DNA from: Eubacterium sp.
Lineage (GTDB): Bacteria; Bacillota; Clostridia; Lachnospirales; Lachnospiraceae
Assembly (NCBI GenBank): GCA_020844525.1
Contig: JAJGAH010000152.1
Span: 1-6,422 of the forward strand
Direction of reading: 5' to 3'
DNA: 6,422 nt
How positions within the stretch are numbered: position 1 is the stretch's first letter; every line of letters begins with the position of its first letter. The notes under the pieces are model-generated. The model saw only the letters and a program-made list of their open reading frames with translations. It made no database searches and was not told the origin of the DNA. The position numbers and the translations under genes were made by a program. Positions 1-5,566 of the stretch are shown here, piece by piece.

Positions 1-415
1 CCCAAATGTCACTGATATCGCCGAGATGGCCAGAGCAGTAGAGGCAGGGGGAGCAGATGCGGTATCACTGATCAATACCCTGACCGGAATGAAGATCGAT
101 GTAAACCGCAGAAGATTTGTTCTGGCGAACAGGACGGGCGGGATGTCCGGCCCTGCCGTGAAGCCTGTTGCGGTGCGTATGGTTTATGAGGTGGCGCATG
201 CCATCAGCCTTCCGGTGATTGGTATGGGCGGCATTTCCACAGCAGAGGATGCTTTGGAATTTATTCTTGCCGGTGCCACAGCAGTATCTGTCGGTACGGC
301 CAGCTTCTATAATCCACATGCAACGCTGGACGTGATTGATGGACTGGAGCGGTATCTGGACGAAAACGGCATTGAAGACATCCATGAGCTGATCGGTGCC
401 GTACAGGAGGCATAG
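1..415 (+). CDS. pyrD: Dihydroorotate dehydrogenase catalytic subunit, class 1B type (3' part only)
   Basis: The reading frame is open from the window edge (first complete codon at 2) to TAG at 413-415, giving the last 137 residues; about 160 N-terminal residues, including the catalytic cysteine loop, lie outside. The enzyme is an FMN protein that oxidises dihydroorotate to orotate, step four of UMP synthesis, in the cytoplasm. Visible family landmarks, in order, are PNVTDI at the edge, [11 protein letters not shown] (Asn codon at 74), the [10 protein letters not shown] segment (about 134-163), and the phosphate-binding end of the barrel with IGMGGI and [11 protein letters not shown]. The NTLTGMKID and SGPAVKP forms resemble the NAD-linked class 1B enzymes that work with PyrK, so a pyrK gene is expected upstream; that is inference. 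pyrE follows 54 nt later, and no terminator or convincing promoter is visible between them, so they are probably co-transcribed. Confidence 0.95.
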   Translation, partial: PNVTDIAEMARAVEAGGADAVSLINTLTGMKIDVNRRRFVLANRTGGMSGPAVKPVAVRMVYEVAHAISLPVIGMGGISTAEDALEFILAGATAVSVGTASFYNPHATLDVIDGLERYLDENGIEDIHELIGAVQEA

Positions 416-450
416 AAAATATCATATTCTGCCCGGATACAAGGCAGATC

Positions 451-458
451 AGAAGGAG
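451..458 (+). promoter_or_regulatory. Ribosome binding site that decides the pyrE start
   Basis: AGAAGGAG lies 11 nt before the ATG at 470. Its last G is also the first base of an in-frame GTG at 458. A ribosome bound here cannot start at that GTG, so the ATG at 470 is the better start. Confidence 0.7.
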
Positions 459-469
459 TGACCAGGGCT

Positions 470-1174
470 ATGGAAGAATATAAGAAGCAGTTTATTGACT
501 TTATGTTACAGAGCCATGTGCTGAAGTTTGGGGATTTTACGCTGAAAAGTGGAAGAAAGTCTCCGTTTTTCATGAATGCCGGAGCCTATGTGACAGGCTC
601 TCAGCTCAGAAAACTGGGGCAGTTTTACGCCAGAGCAATTCACGACAGCTACGGCCTCGATTTTGATATCCTTTTCGGACCGGCATACAAGGGTATTCCC
701 CTTTCCGTTGTTACTGCAATCGCAATCAGTGAGCTCTATGGCGTCGATGTCAGATACTGCTCCAACCGCAAGGAAGCCAAGGACCATGGCGGAGATAAGG
801 GAATCCTTCTTGGAAGTGAGATCAAGGATGGGGATCGGGTTGTCATTATTGAGGATGTCACGACCTCCGGCAAGTCAATCGAGGAAACCTTCCCGATTCT
901 TCAGGCACAGGGAGATATTCAGATCAAGGGACTTATGGTGTCACTGAACCGGATGGAACGAGGCAAAGGAACTGGCAGTGCTCTATCTGAAATTTCGCAG
1001 AAATATGGATTTCCGACCAATGCCATTGTCTCGATGGCCGATGTATACAGCTATCTCAGCGGGGAAGAAAGTGGACAGCCAGCTCTGCTGACTGATGATC
1101 TGAAGTCTGCTATCCGAAGCTATTATAAGGAATATGGGGCAGAGGAATACAGAGATATTTTTGATAAGATGTAA
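470..1174 (+). CDS. pyrE: Orotate phosphoribosyltransferase
   Basis: This 234-aa protein transfers the phosphoribosyl group of PRPP to orotate, giving OMP, step five of UMP synthesis. The type I PRTase signature VVIIEDVTTSGKS (residues 124-136) is complete, with the adjacent acidic pair E128-D129 that contacts the PRPP ribose. The flexible catalytic loop is present as RKEAKDHGGDKG (100-111). The N-terminal KSGRKSPFFMNAG (26-38) and GPAYKGIPL (70-78) are typical of the longer PyrE subgroup, and the length fits that group. The start at ATG 470 was chosen over the in-frame GTG at 458 because the GTG overlaps the Shine-Dalgarno. It sits 54 nt after pyrD and is probably the last gene of a pyr operon, since a long non-coding region follows. 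No pyrimidine-sensing attenuator is visible in the short gap. The sequence looks intact. Confidence 0.97.
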   Translation: MEEYKKQFIDFMLQSHVLKFGDFTLKSGRKSPFFMNAGAYVTGSQLRKLGQFYARAIHDSYGLDFDILFGPAYKGIPLSVVTAIAISELYGVDVRYCSNRKEAKDHGGDKGILLGSEIKDGDRVVIIEDVTTSGKSIEETFPILQAQGDIQIKGLMVSLNRMERGKGTGSALSEISQKYGFPTNAIVSMADVYSYLSGEESGQPALLTDDLKSAIRSYYKEYGAEEYRDIFDKM

Positions 1175-1188
1175 GAGAATAATATTGG

Positions 1189-1427
1189 GGTCAAAAGGTT
1201 GATGCTAATGAAATTGTTTTGAAATTCTCACGGTTTCGACAAGCAAGAAGTACTACGGTTCTTTGATTTTGCTAATGACGTTCAGAAAAAGTTAAAACTC
1301 GCTGCATTCTGCAGCTCAGACAGTTGACTTTTTCTGAACAATGCAAAATCTCATCACCAAGTACTTCTAGCATGTCTGCAAATGTTCGAATTTTAAGACA
1401 ATTTCTTACAAGCTTACTTTTTGAACC
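1189..1427 (+). repeat. Long imperfect palindrome, MITE-like element or structured RNA (copy 1)
   Basis: This 239-nt element fills most of the 343-nt gap between pyrE and the next gene. It folds back on itself in nested steps. From outside inward: GG+TCAAAA 1189-1196 with TTTTGA 1419-1424 and CC 1426-1427; 1210-1227 with 1388-1405 (18 pairs, 16 Watson-Crick and 2 G.T); 1238-1254 with 1360-1376 (15 of 17 pairs, two A/A mismatches); GATTTTGC 1265-1272 with 1343-1350; GTTCAGAAAAAGT 1280-1292 with 1327-1339 (13 perfect pairs); and a tip GCTGCA-TTC-TGCAGC at 1301-1315. I see no open reading frame of note inside it. A diverged short relative lies at 2515-2577, so it belongs to a repeat family. A non-autonomous transposon-like element is my first guess; a rod-shaped non-coding RNA is the alternative. 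No clear target-site duplication was found. The rest of the gap (1175-1188 and 1428-1517) is unstructured apart from a possible promoter. Confidence 0.8.
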
Positions 1428-1449
1428 TTAAATCATGGAATGATACAAG
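1421..1449 (+). promoter_or_regulatory. Possible sigma-A promoter for the small membrane protein gene
   Basis: TTGAAC (1421-1426) and TACAAG (1444-1449) are separated by 17 nt, and TG at 1441-1442 gives an extended -10. Each hexamer matches the consensus at four positions. The -35 box falls in the outer 3' arm of the palindrome. Transcription would start near 1456, about 60 nt before the ATG at 1518. This rests on pattern only. Confidence 0.35.
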
Positions 1450-1517
1450 GGACTATCGCACACACATGCGGCGGATCTCTGGGTTGAAACAATGAGGAAA
1501 GTACAGATTTTTTCATA

Positions 1518-1841
1518 ATGGCAAAAAAGAAACAGGTTAAATACACCTTTATTGAAAAAGAAAAGGTAACAGATGCCAGAGTTTCGCTGACGCTGTCGGT
1601 GATTTCTCTTTTGATATTGATTGTGACAATTGGTATCTCATTTCTGGTGCAGGCAAAGGGAGGCATTATACTTGGAGCGGCAGGACTGATTGCCATGCTG
1701 TTTGCCTTTTATGGATTTTATCTTGGCATGCGGGCACTGTCTGCGAAAAAGGAAAACACAGCAAGGGCTACGCTGTCTGCGCTGATTTCCGGTGTGATGT
1801 CGATATTGTGGGCGATTCTTCTGCTTTTGGGGATTCACTGA
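1518..1841 (+). CDS. Small three-helix membrane protein, DUF6142-like, function unknown
   Basis: This 107-aa protein has a basic, polar N-terminus (MAKKKQVKYTFIEKEK, residues 1-16) and three hydrophobic stretches at roughly residues 22-44, 50-74 and 84-106. The second contains GFYLGMRAL, followed by a basic KK at 77-78. Pattern and size recall the DUF6142 group of small Lachnospiraceae membrane proteins; I give that name from memory and only moderately trust it. The function is unknown and no catalytic motif is visible. The start is the only ATG, GTG or TTG after the in-frame TGA at 1485. Its ribosome site is poor: the nearest GAGG (1494-1497) is 20 nt away. The HD-domain gene begins 68 nt downstream with no clear terminator between, so the two may share a transcript. 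Confidence 0.8.
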   Translation: MAKKKQVKYTFIEKEKVTDARVSLTLSVISLLILIVTIGISFLVQAKGGIILGAAGLIAMLFAFYGFYLGMRALSAKKENTARATLSALISGVMSILWAILLLLGIH

Positions 1842-1909
1842 TCTCAGTGCCGTTCCCGGAAGTTTGTGAAGTATCTGTTTGGCAGAAAGGATCAGGAAAT
1901 AATATCATT

Positions 1910-2506
1910 ATGGCTGAAGAGCAGGACCGTTTTCAGAAACAGCTGGATTTTATCCTGGAAATTGATAAGGAAAAGAACATTCTCCGGCAGACACATCTGA
2001 CCGGTCATGGACGCAGGGAGGATGATGCAGATCATGCATGGCACCTGGCAATCATGGTCTGGATCTTAAAGGAATATGCCAGTCAGGAAATTGACATTGT
2101 CAGAACCATTCTCATGGTGCTGGTCCACGATATTGTAGAAATAGATGCCGGGGACACGTATGCCTATGATGCAGAAGGAAAGAAGACGGAGCTGGCAAGG
2201 GAAACACGGGCTGCAGATCGTATCTTTGGGCTGCTTCCGGAGGATCAGGGGAAACAGCTGCGCGCACTCTGGGAGGAGTTTGACGCCTATGAGACGCCGG
2301 AAGCGCGTTTCGCCCATGTCATGGACAATTTTCAGCCGATGCTTCTGAACAATTCCAATGGGGGCGGAGACTGGAAGGAGCATGGAGTCAGTCTGTCCCA
2401 GGTGATGAAACGCAACGAAAAAACCGGAACAGGTTCAGAGAAGATCTGGTCTTATATGCAGGAAATTCTGCAGGAAAATATAGGGAAAGGAAGCCTGAAG
2501 CCCTGA
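1910..2506 (+). CDS. HD-domain phosphohydrolase, YfbR/HDDC2-like 5'-deoxynucleotidase
   Basis: This 198-aa cytoplasmic protein carries the metal-binding pattern of the HD superfamily: H42 in DADHAWHLA, H73-D74 in LVHDIVEIDAGDT (residues 71-83), and D139 in HVMDNFQP. The sequence around these, including GLLPED, LWEEFDAYETPEARFAH and the closing helix region, is that of COG1896 (YfbR, HDDC2). Characterised members hydrolyse deoxyribonucleoside 5'-monophosphates using a divalent metal, so a role in dNMP turnover is inferred. The start is ATG 1910, with AGGA at 1894-1897 as a somewhat distant ribosome site. An in-frame GTG at 1808 would add 34 residues overlapping the preceding gene, with no family resemblance. 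The gene lies between the pyrimidine and purine clusters, which fits a nucleotide role. The exact substrate cannot be read from sequence. Confidence 0.88.
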   Translation: MAEEQDRFQKQLDFILEIDKEKNILRQTHLTGHGRREDDADHAWHLAIMVWILKEYASQEIDIVRTILMVLVHDIVEIDAGDTYAYDAEGKKTELARETRAADRIFGLLPEDQGKQLRALWEEFDAYETPEARFAHVMDNFQPMLLNNSNGGGDWKEHGVSLSQVMKRNEKTGTGSEKIWSYMQEILQENIGKGSLKP

Positions 2507-2514
2507 TCCTGGAT

Positions 2515-2577
2515 TCAAAAGAGCTGTTTTCTTGAAATGTTCGGTTTTAAGGCAATTTCAAAAAACTTATCTTTTGA
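2515..2577 (+). repeat. Short hairpin repeat related to the 1189-1427 palindrome (copy 2)
   Basis: TCAAAAGA (2515-2522) pairs perfectly with TCTTTTGA (2570-2577). Inside it, GTTTT (2526-2530) and TTGAAAT (2532-2538) pair with AAAAC (2562-2566) and ATTTCAA (2555-2561), leaving C2531 bulged. The 3' part (2535-2577) aligns with the 3' arm of copy 1 (1380-1424): the blocks AAATGTTCG, TTTTAAG, CAATTTC, CTTA and TTTTGA occur in the same order, about 36 identities over 45 columns by hand count. It appears to be a deletion derivative without the inner stems. It begins 8 nt after the stop of the HD-domain gene. It lacks a run of T after the stem, so it is not a standard intrinsic terminator. Confidence 0.7.
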
Positions 2578-2614
2578 TAACAAATTTCATAATATAAAGA
2601 TTGATCGGATTGTA

Positions 2615-2658
2615 AGGACTGCGTTTTGCTCCACTGCAGTGCGCATGGTCCTGCAAAA
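2615..2658 (+). other. Possible leader stem-loop before the aminopeptidase gene
   Basis: AGGAC-TGCG (2615-2623) can pair with CGCA-(TG)-GTCCT (2642-2652), nine pairs with a two-base bulge. The loop holds a 10-bp palindrome, CACTGCAGTG (2632-2641). TTTTGC (2624-2629) in the loop could also pair with GCAAAA (2653-2658) just downstream, as an alternative fold. It lies between copy 2 of the repeat and the ribosome site near 2669. It may be a regulatory leader or chance; I do not recognise a riboswitch class. Confidence 0.3.
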
Positions 2659-2685
2659 TAATATTTATGGAGAGCCCGGATATCA

Positions 2686-4839
2686 TTGGAAAAAACAAGA
2701 ATACAAACAGACATTCATAAAGAAACAGATATTCATGGCACAGACAGCACATTATCATTGAATCTGCATTTGGAGGATTCTGATGCAGAGGAAGATCTGC
2801 AGGAACGCTTCCTGCTCGCCGCTGCGCGCATCCGTGAGATTCCCACAGAAAAGCTTGTGAAGGACCCCTATAAGGCCTTTTTTGAGAATGAAGCTGCTTT
2901 TCTCTCTGATATGATCGCGCTTATGCAGGAGAACGAACGGGACGAGCATCGAAATGATTCTCTTGAGAGCCTGCGTGACCAGAATCACAGAATATATGAG
3001 GATGTTCTCCCGGAACATTATGCTGAATGCTTCGGGAATCCTGATTACGCGGTGGATACCCTTGGTGAGGAATACGGAAGGCTATTGTCGTTTCTGTATA
3101 TGGAGCTTCGGGGATCAGTTGTTTATGCGTTCGAGGACAAGGTCTGGGACATGCTGACCGGTCTGGAACTCTTCCTGGAGATCTATCAGCAGTTTACCGG
3201 CGAGACATTGCCTGACCCGGATCAGATTCAAGAGTCTCTGTACTGGTACTGCAGTGATTACTCCGCAAGAATGATGGACAGCAGGACCCGAGAGAGTGTG
3301 GATCCCTCTCTTTCCTTTGCAAGGGATATTATTATGCATGAGGACCTCTCTGATCTGCGGTATCTGTATCGCTTTGGAGAGTATGTGACAGAAAACGAGG
3401 AGAAAACGGCAGCCTTCCTGAATTCCCTTCCGGCAGAGGAGATTGATGCGATAGCACGTACCTGGACCGAGGGATACCGGATCGGATTTGAAGTCGGACG
3501 CAAGGACATCCACAGTAAAAAAACAGTAAACATCCGTTTTCGTCTGGGCTTTGAACGTGTTGTCAGACAGGCAGTTCTGCAGTTTGAAGAGATGGGACTG
3601 GAGAGCGTCATTTACCGGTCTGCCACGCATGCAGTCAATAAGCGGCAGCATCTGCGTATTGGCTACTATGGAGCAGTGCCAAATCCCCAGCTTGAATATG
3701 ACCACAGGAATGATGCCTTTGTATATCTGGATGATAAATTTGTCACGAGAAAGCTGCAGGGTCTTCGCGCAGCTTACGAACGGCATAAAGACCTGGCAAA
3801 GGTACATGGCGGCCCTGCCTGCATGGATGTTTTTGGAGAAACTCCTTTCGTGCCTGTACAGTCCCGACACAGCATTACGCTCACGGATGCCCAGCAGAGA
3901 GAGCAGGTTCGCTACAACAGCGAGGCGGGTCAGATCACGAATCGATACATAAAGGGTTCCGAACGCAGCTTCACGATTATTGCCTATCCGGTTCCGGAGA
4001 TCGGAAATAATTTTCCTGAGATATTCCATGAGACGGAGAAGATCAATAACCTGGATTACAGGAAATATCAGAAAATTCAGCAGAAGCTGATCGACGCGCT
4101 GGACCAGGGCGTCGCCGTGCGGATTAAGGGAATGCGTGGAAACCGTACAGACCTCAGGGTGGCGCTTCATACCCTGCAGGACCCTGTGCATCAGACCAAT
4201 TTTGAAAACTGCGTTGCCAATGTGAATATACCGGTCGGTGAGGTTTTTACAACGCCTGTATTAAAGGGTACGAACGGGCTGCTCCACGTCAGACAGGTCT
4301 ATCTGGGAGAGTTTCAGTATAAGGATCTGGAGATCCATGTGTCCGATGGCATGGCTGATGATTATGACTGCGGGAACTTTTCCTCCCATGATGCAAACCG
4401 TCATTATATTGAAGAAAATATCCTGTTTCATCATGCTTCTCTGCCGATGGGAGAGTGTGCGATTGGAACCAATACAACAGCATACCGCATGGCAAAACAA
4501 TATCATATTGAAGACAAGCTGCCGATTCTGATTGCGGAGAAGATGGGGCCACATTTTGCCTTTGGTGATTCCTGCTACAGCTGGGAGGAGGACCACCCGG
4601 TTTATAATCCGGATGGAAAGGAAATCATTGCCAGGGACAATGAACGTTCGATTCTGCGGAAAACAGATCCCGCCAGGGCGTATTTCGGCTGTCATACAGA
4701 TATATCTATTCCGTATGAAGAGCTTGGCTCGATCCGCGTGGAGAAGGCAGACGGGGAAGAAATCTCTCTGATTGAAGAGGGGAGATTTGTGCTTCCGGGT
4801 ACGGAGGAGCTCAATGAACCGCTCCGGGATTTATTCTGA
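2686..4839 (+). CDS. M29-family (AmpS/AmpT-like) metallo-aminopeptidase with long N-terminal extension
   Basis: This 717-aa protein ends in a peptidase M29 domain. The GNRTDL block (485-490) is followed by the two-metal ligand set: E519 in VGEVFT, E590 in GECAIGTN, E618 and H623 in AEKMGPH, and H670-D672 in CHTD. Y631 may match the catalytic tyrosine. Characterised M29 enzymes are cytoplasmic, remove N-terminal residues from peptides, and have about 410 residues. Here residues 1 to about 260 are extra: acidic, probably helical, with no domain I recognise; residues 266-480 seem to correspond to the usual M29 N-domain. No signal peptide is visible. The start is TTG 2686, with GGAGAG at 2669-2674, because no ATG is in frame between the TAA at 2659 and the conserved region. 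The true start could be a later TTG at 2758. Residues 7-18 hold a doubled TDIH. Gene neighbours give no functional clue. Substrate specificity is unknown. Confidence 0.85.
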   Translation: MEKTRIQTDIHKETDIHGTDSTLSLNLHLEDSDAEEDLQERFLLAAARIREIPTEKLVKDPYKAFFENEAAFLSDMIALMQENERDEHRNDSLESLRDQNHRIYEDVLPEHYAECFGNPDYAVDTLGEEYGRLLSFLYMELRGSVVYAFEDKVWDMLTGLELFLEIYQQFTGETLPDPDQIQESLYWYCSDYSARMMDSRTRESVDPSLSFARDIIMHEDLSDLRYLYRFGEYVTENEEKTAAFLNSLPAEEIDAIARTWTEGYRIGFEVGRKDIHSKKTVNIRFRLGFERVVRQAVLQFEEMGLESVIYRSATHAVNKRQHLRIGYYGAVPNPQLEYDHRNDAFVYLDDKFVTRKLQGLRAAYERHKDLAKVHGGPACMDVFGETPFVPVQSRHSITLTDAQQREQVRYNSEAGQITNRYIKGSERSFTIIAYPVPEIGNNFPEIFHETEKINNLDYRKYQKIQQKLIDALDQGVAVRIKGMRGNRTDLRVALHTLQDPVHQTNFENCVANVNIPVGEVFTTPVLKGTNGLLHVRQVYLGEFQYKDLEIHVSDGMADDYDCGNFSSHDANRHYIEENILFHHASLPMGECAIGTNTTAYRMAKQYHIEDKLPILIAEKMGPHFAFGDSCYSWEEDHPVYNPDGKEIIARDNERSILRKTDPARAYFGCHTDISIPYEELGSIRVEKADGEEISLIEEGRFVLPGTEELNEPLRDLF

Positions 4840-4851
4840 TTTGAAGAAGCG

Positions 4852-4880
4852 TTGAAAGATTGCGGTTTTTCGGATATGAT
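4852..4880 (+). promoter_or_regulatory. Probable sigma-A promoter of purE
   Basis: TTGAAA (4852-4857) and TATGAT (4875-4880) are spaced by 17 nt, each one base from consensus. The predicted start near 4887 leaves a leader of about 38 nt, too short for a purine riboswitch. This gives purE its own promoter just after the aminopeptidase stop codon. TTCGG (4869-4873) in the spacer resembles half of a PurBox, but no partner is seen. Confidence 0.6.
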
Positions 4881-4924
4881 GGTAAACGTTAAGTGATTTC
4901 GATTACAAAAGGAGAACACAGACG

Positions 4925-5431
4925 ATGGCAAAGGTTGGAATTGTAATGGGCAGTGATTCGGACATGGCGGTCATGTCCAAGGCTGCAGCTGTACTGGAAG
5001 AATTCGGGATTGATTTTGAAATGCGGATCATCTCTGCACACAGGGAGCCTGAAGAGCTGGTAGCCTGGGCCAAGGGCGCCGAAGAGAGGGGAATCCGTGT
5101 CATTATTGCGGGTGCCGGTATGGCGGCAGCCCTGCCGGGCATGGTAGCAGCGCTTTTCCCGCTTCCAGTGATTGGTGTACCGATGAGCAGTAAGGCACTT
5201 GGCGGAACAGATGCGCTGTATTCGATTGTTCAGATGCCCTCCGGAATACCGGTTGCTACTGTGGCTGTTGATGGATCAAAGAATGCTGCGATTCTTGCCG
5301 CGCGTATTCTTGCCGTCTCCGATCCGGAGCTTCTTGCAAAGGTAAAGGCATATGGCGAGGAGGGGAAGAAGAGCGTCATTGCAAAGGATGCAAAGCTTCA
5401 GGAAGTTGGTTACAGAAATTACACAAAATAA
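4925..5431 (+). CDS. purE: N5-carboxyaminoimidazole ribonucleotide mutase, PurE class I
   Basis: PurE, 168 aa, the usual class I length. It converts N5-CAIR, made by PurK, to CAIR in de novo purine synthesis and acts as an octamer in the cytoplasm. Landmarks are GSDSD (9-13) for the ribotide phosphate and metal site, SAHRE (37-41) with the catalytic His39, GAGMAAALPGM (63-73), and the ALYSIVQMPSGIPVATVA stretch near residues 98-115. In E. coli and most class I enzymes the third motif reads GAGGAAHLPGM, so the second conserved histidine is Ala69 here. The class II (direct AIR carboxylase) form of this motif is absent. A good ribosome site, AAAAGGAG (4907-4914), lies 10 nt before the ATG. A promoter precedes it, and purM follows after 135 nt, suggesting the head of a pur operon. 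Whether purK exists in this genome cannot be seen. Confidence 0.96.
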   Translation: MAKVGIVMGSDSDMAVMSKAAAVLEEFGIDFEMRIISAHREPEELVAWAKGAEERGIRVIIAGAGMAAALPGMVAALFPLPVIGVPMSSKALGGTDALYSIVQMPSGIPVATVAVDGSKNAAILAARILAVSDPELLAKVKAYGEEGKKSVIAKDAKLQEVGYRNYTK

Positions 5432-5566
5432 CCCAAAAACGAAAAAGTTCCTGGAATGAATAACCTGCAATAGAGCAAACCGTTCAAAATCGTATACAGC
5501 ACGCATGAGCGGAAAAACAGGGTAATACAGCATGTCAGGCGGATACCTGGATATATGGAGGACATT

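Noticed and set aside
458..469. In-frame GTG start for pyrE, adding four residues
   Set aside because: The GTG overlaps the only Shine-Dalgarno sequence; ATG 470 has a workable spacing.
1189..1427. 6S RNA as the identity of the long hairpin
   Set aside because: The rod shape is suggestive, but a shortened repeat copy nearby, the length, and the lack of a convincing promoter just upstream argue against it. It is not fully excluded.
1189..1427. Intrinsic terminator of the pyr operon
   Set aside because: The tip hairpin is not followed by an uninterrupted T run on either strand, and the stems are far longer than usual for a terminator.
1879..1905. Promoter TTGGCA/TAATAT before the HD-domain gene
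   Set aside because: The spacer is only 15 nt, and the start would fall on the ATG itself.
1808..1909. GTG start giving the HD protein 34 more residues
   Set aside because: The extension overlaps the preceding gene, has no ribosome site and does not resemble the family N-terminus.
2667..2720. ATG frame of 17 codons at the aminopeptidase 5' end, hinting at a frameshift in the A run
   Set aside because: It has no Shine-Dalgarno of its own, and TTG 2686 with GGAGAG explains the gene without an error. Only resequencing would settle it.
2537..2761. 74-codon open frame on the + strand
   Set aside because: It runs through the hairpin repeat and leader, overlaps the aminopeptidase start and has no ribosome site or family features.
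3115..4191. 358-codon open frame on the - strand
   Set aside because: It is antisense to the conserved aminopeptidase gene, with composition typical of a shadow frame and no recognisable domain.
4865..4877. PurBox-like operator (minus strand) in the purE promoter spacer
   Set aside because: It matches 11 of 13 consensus positions as I recall them, but functional PurBoxes come as an inverted pair and no second box is visible.
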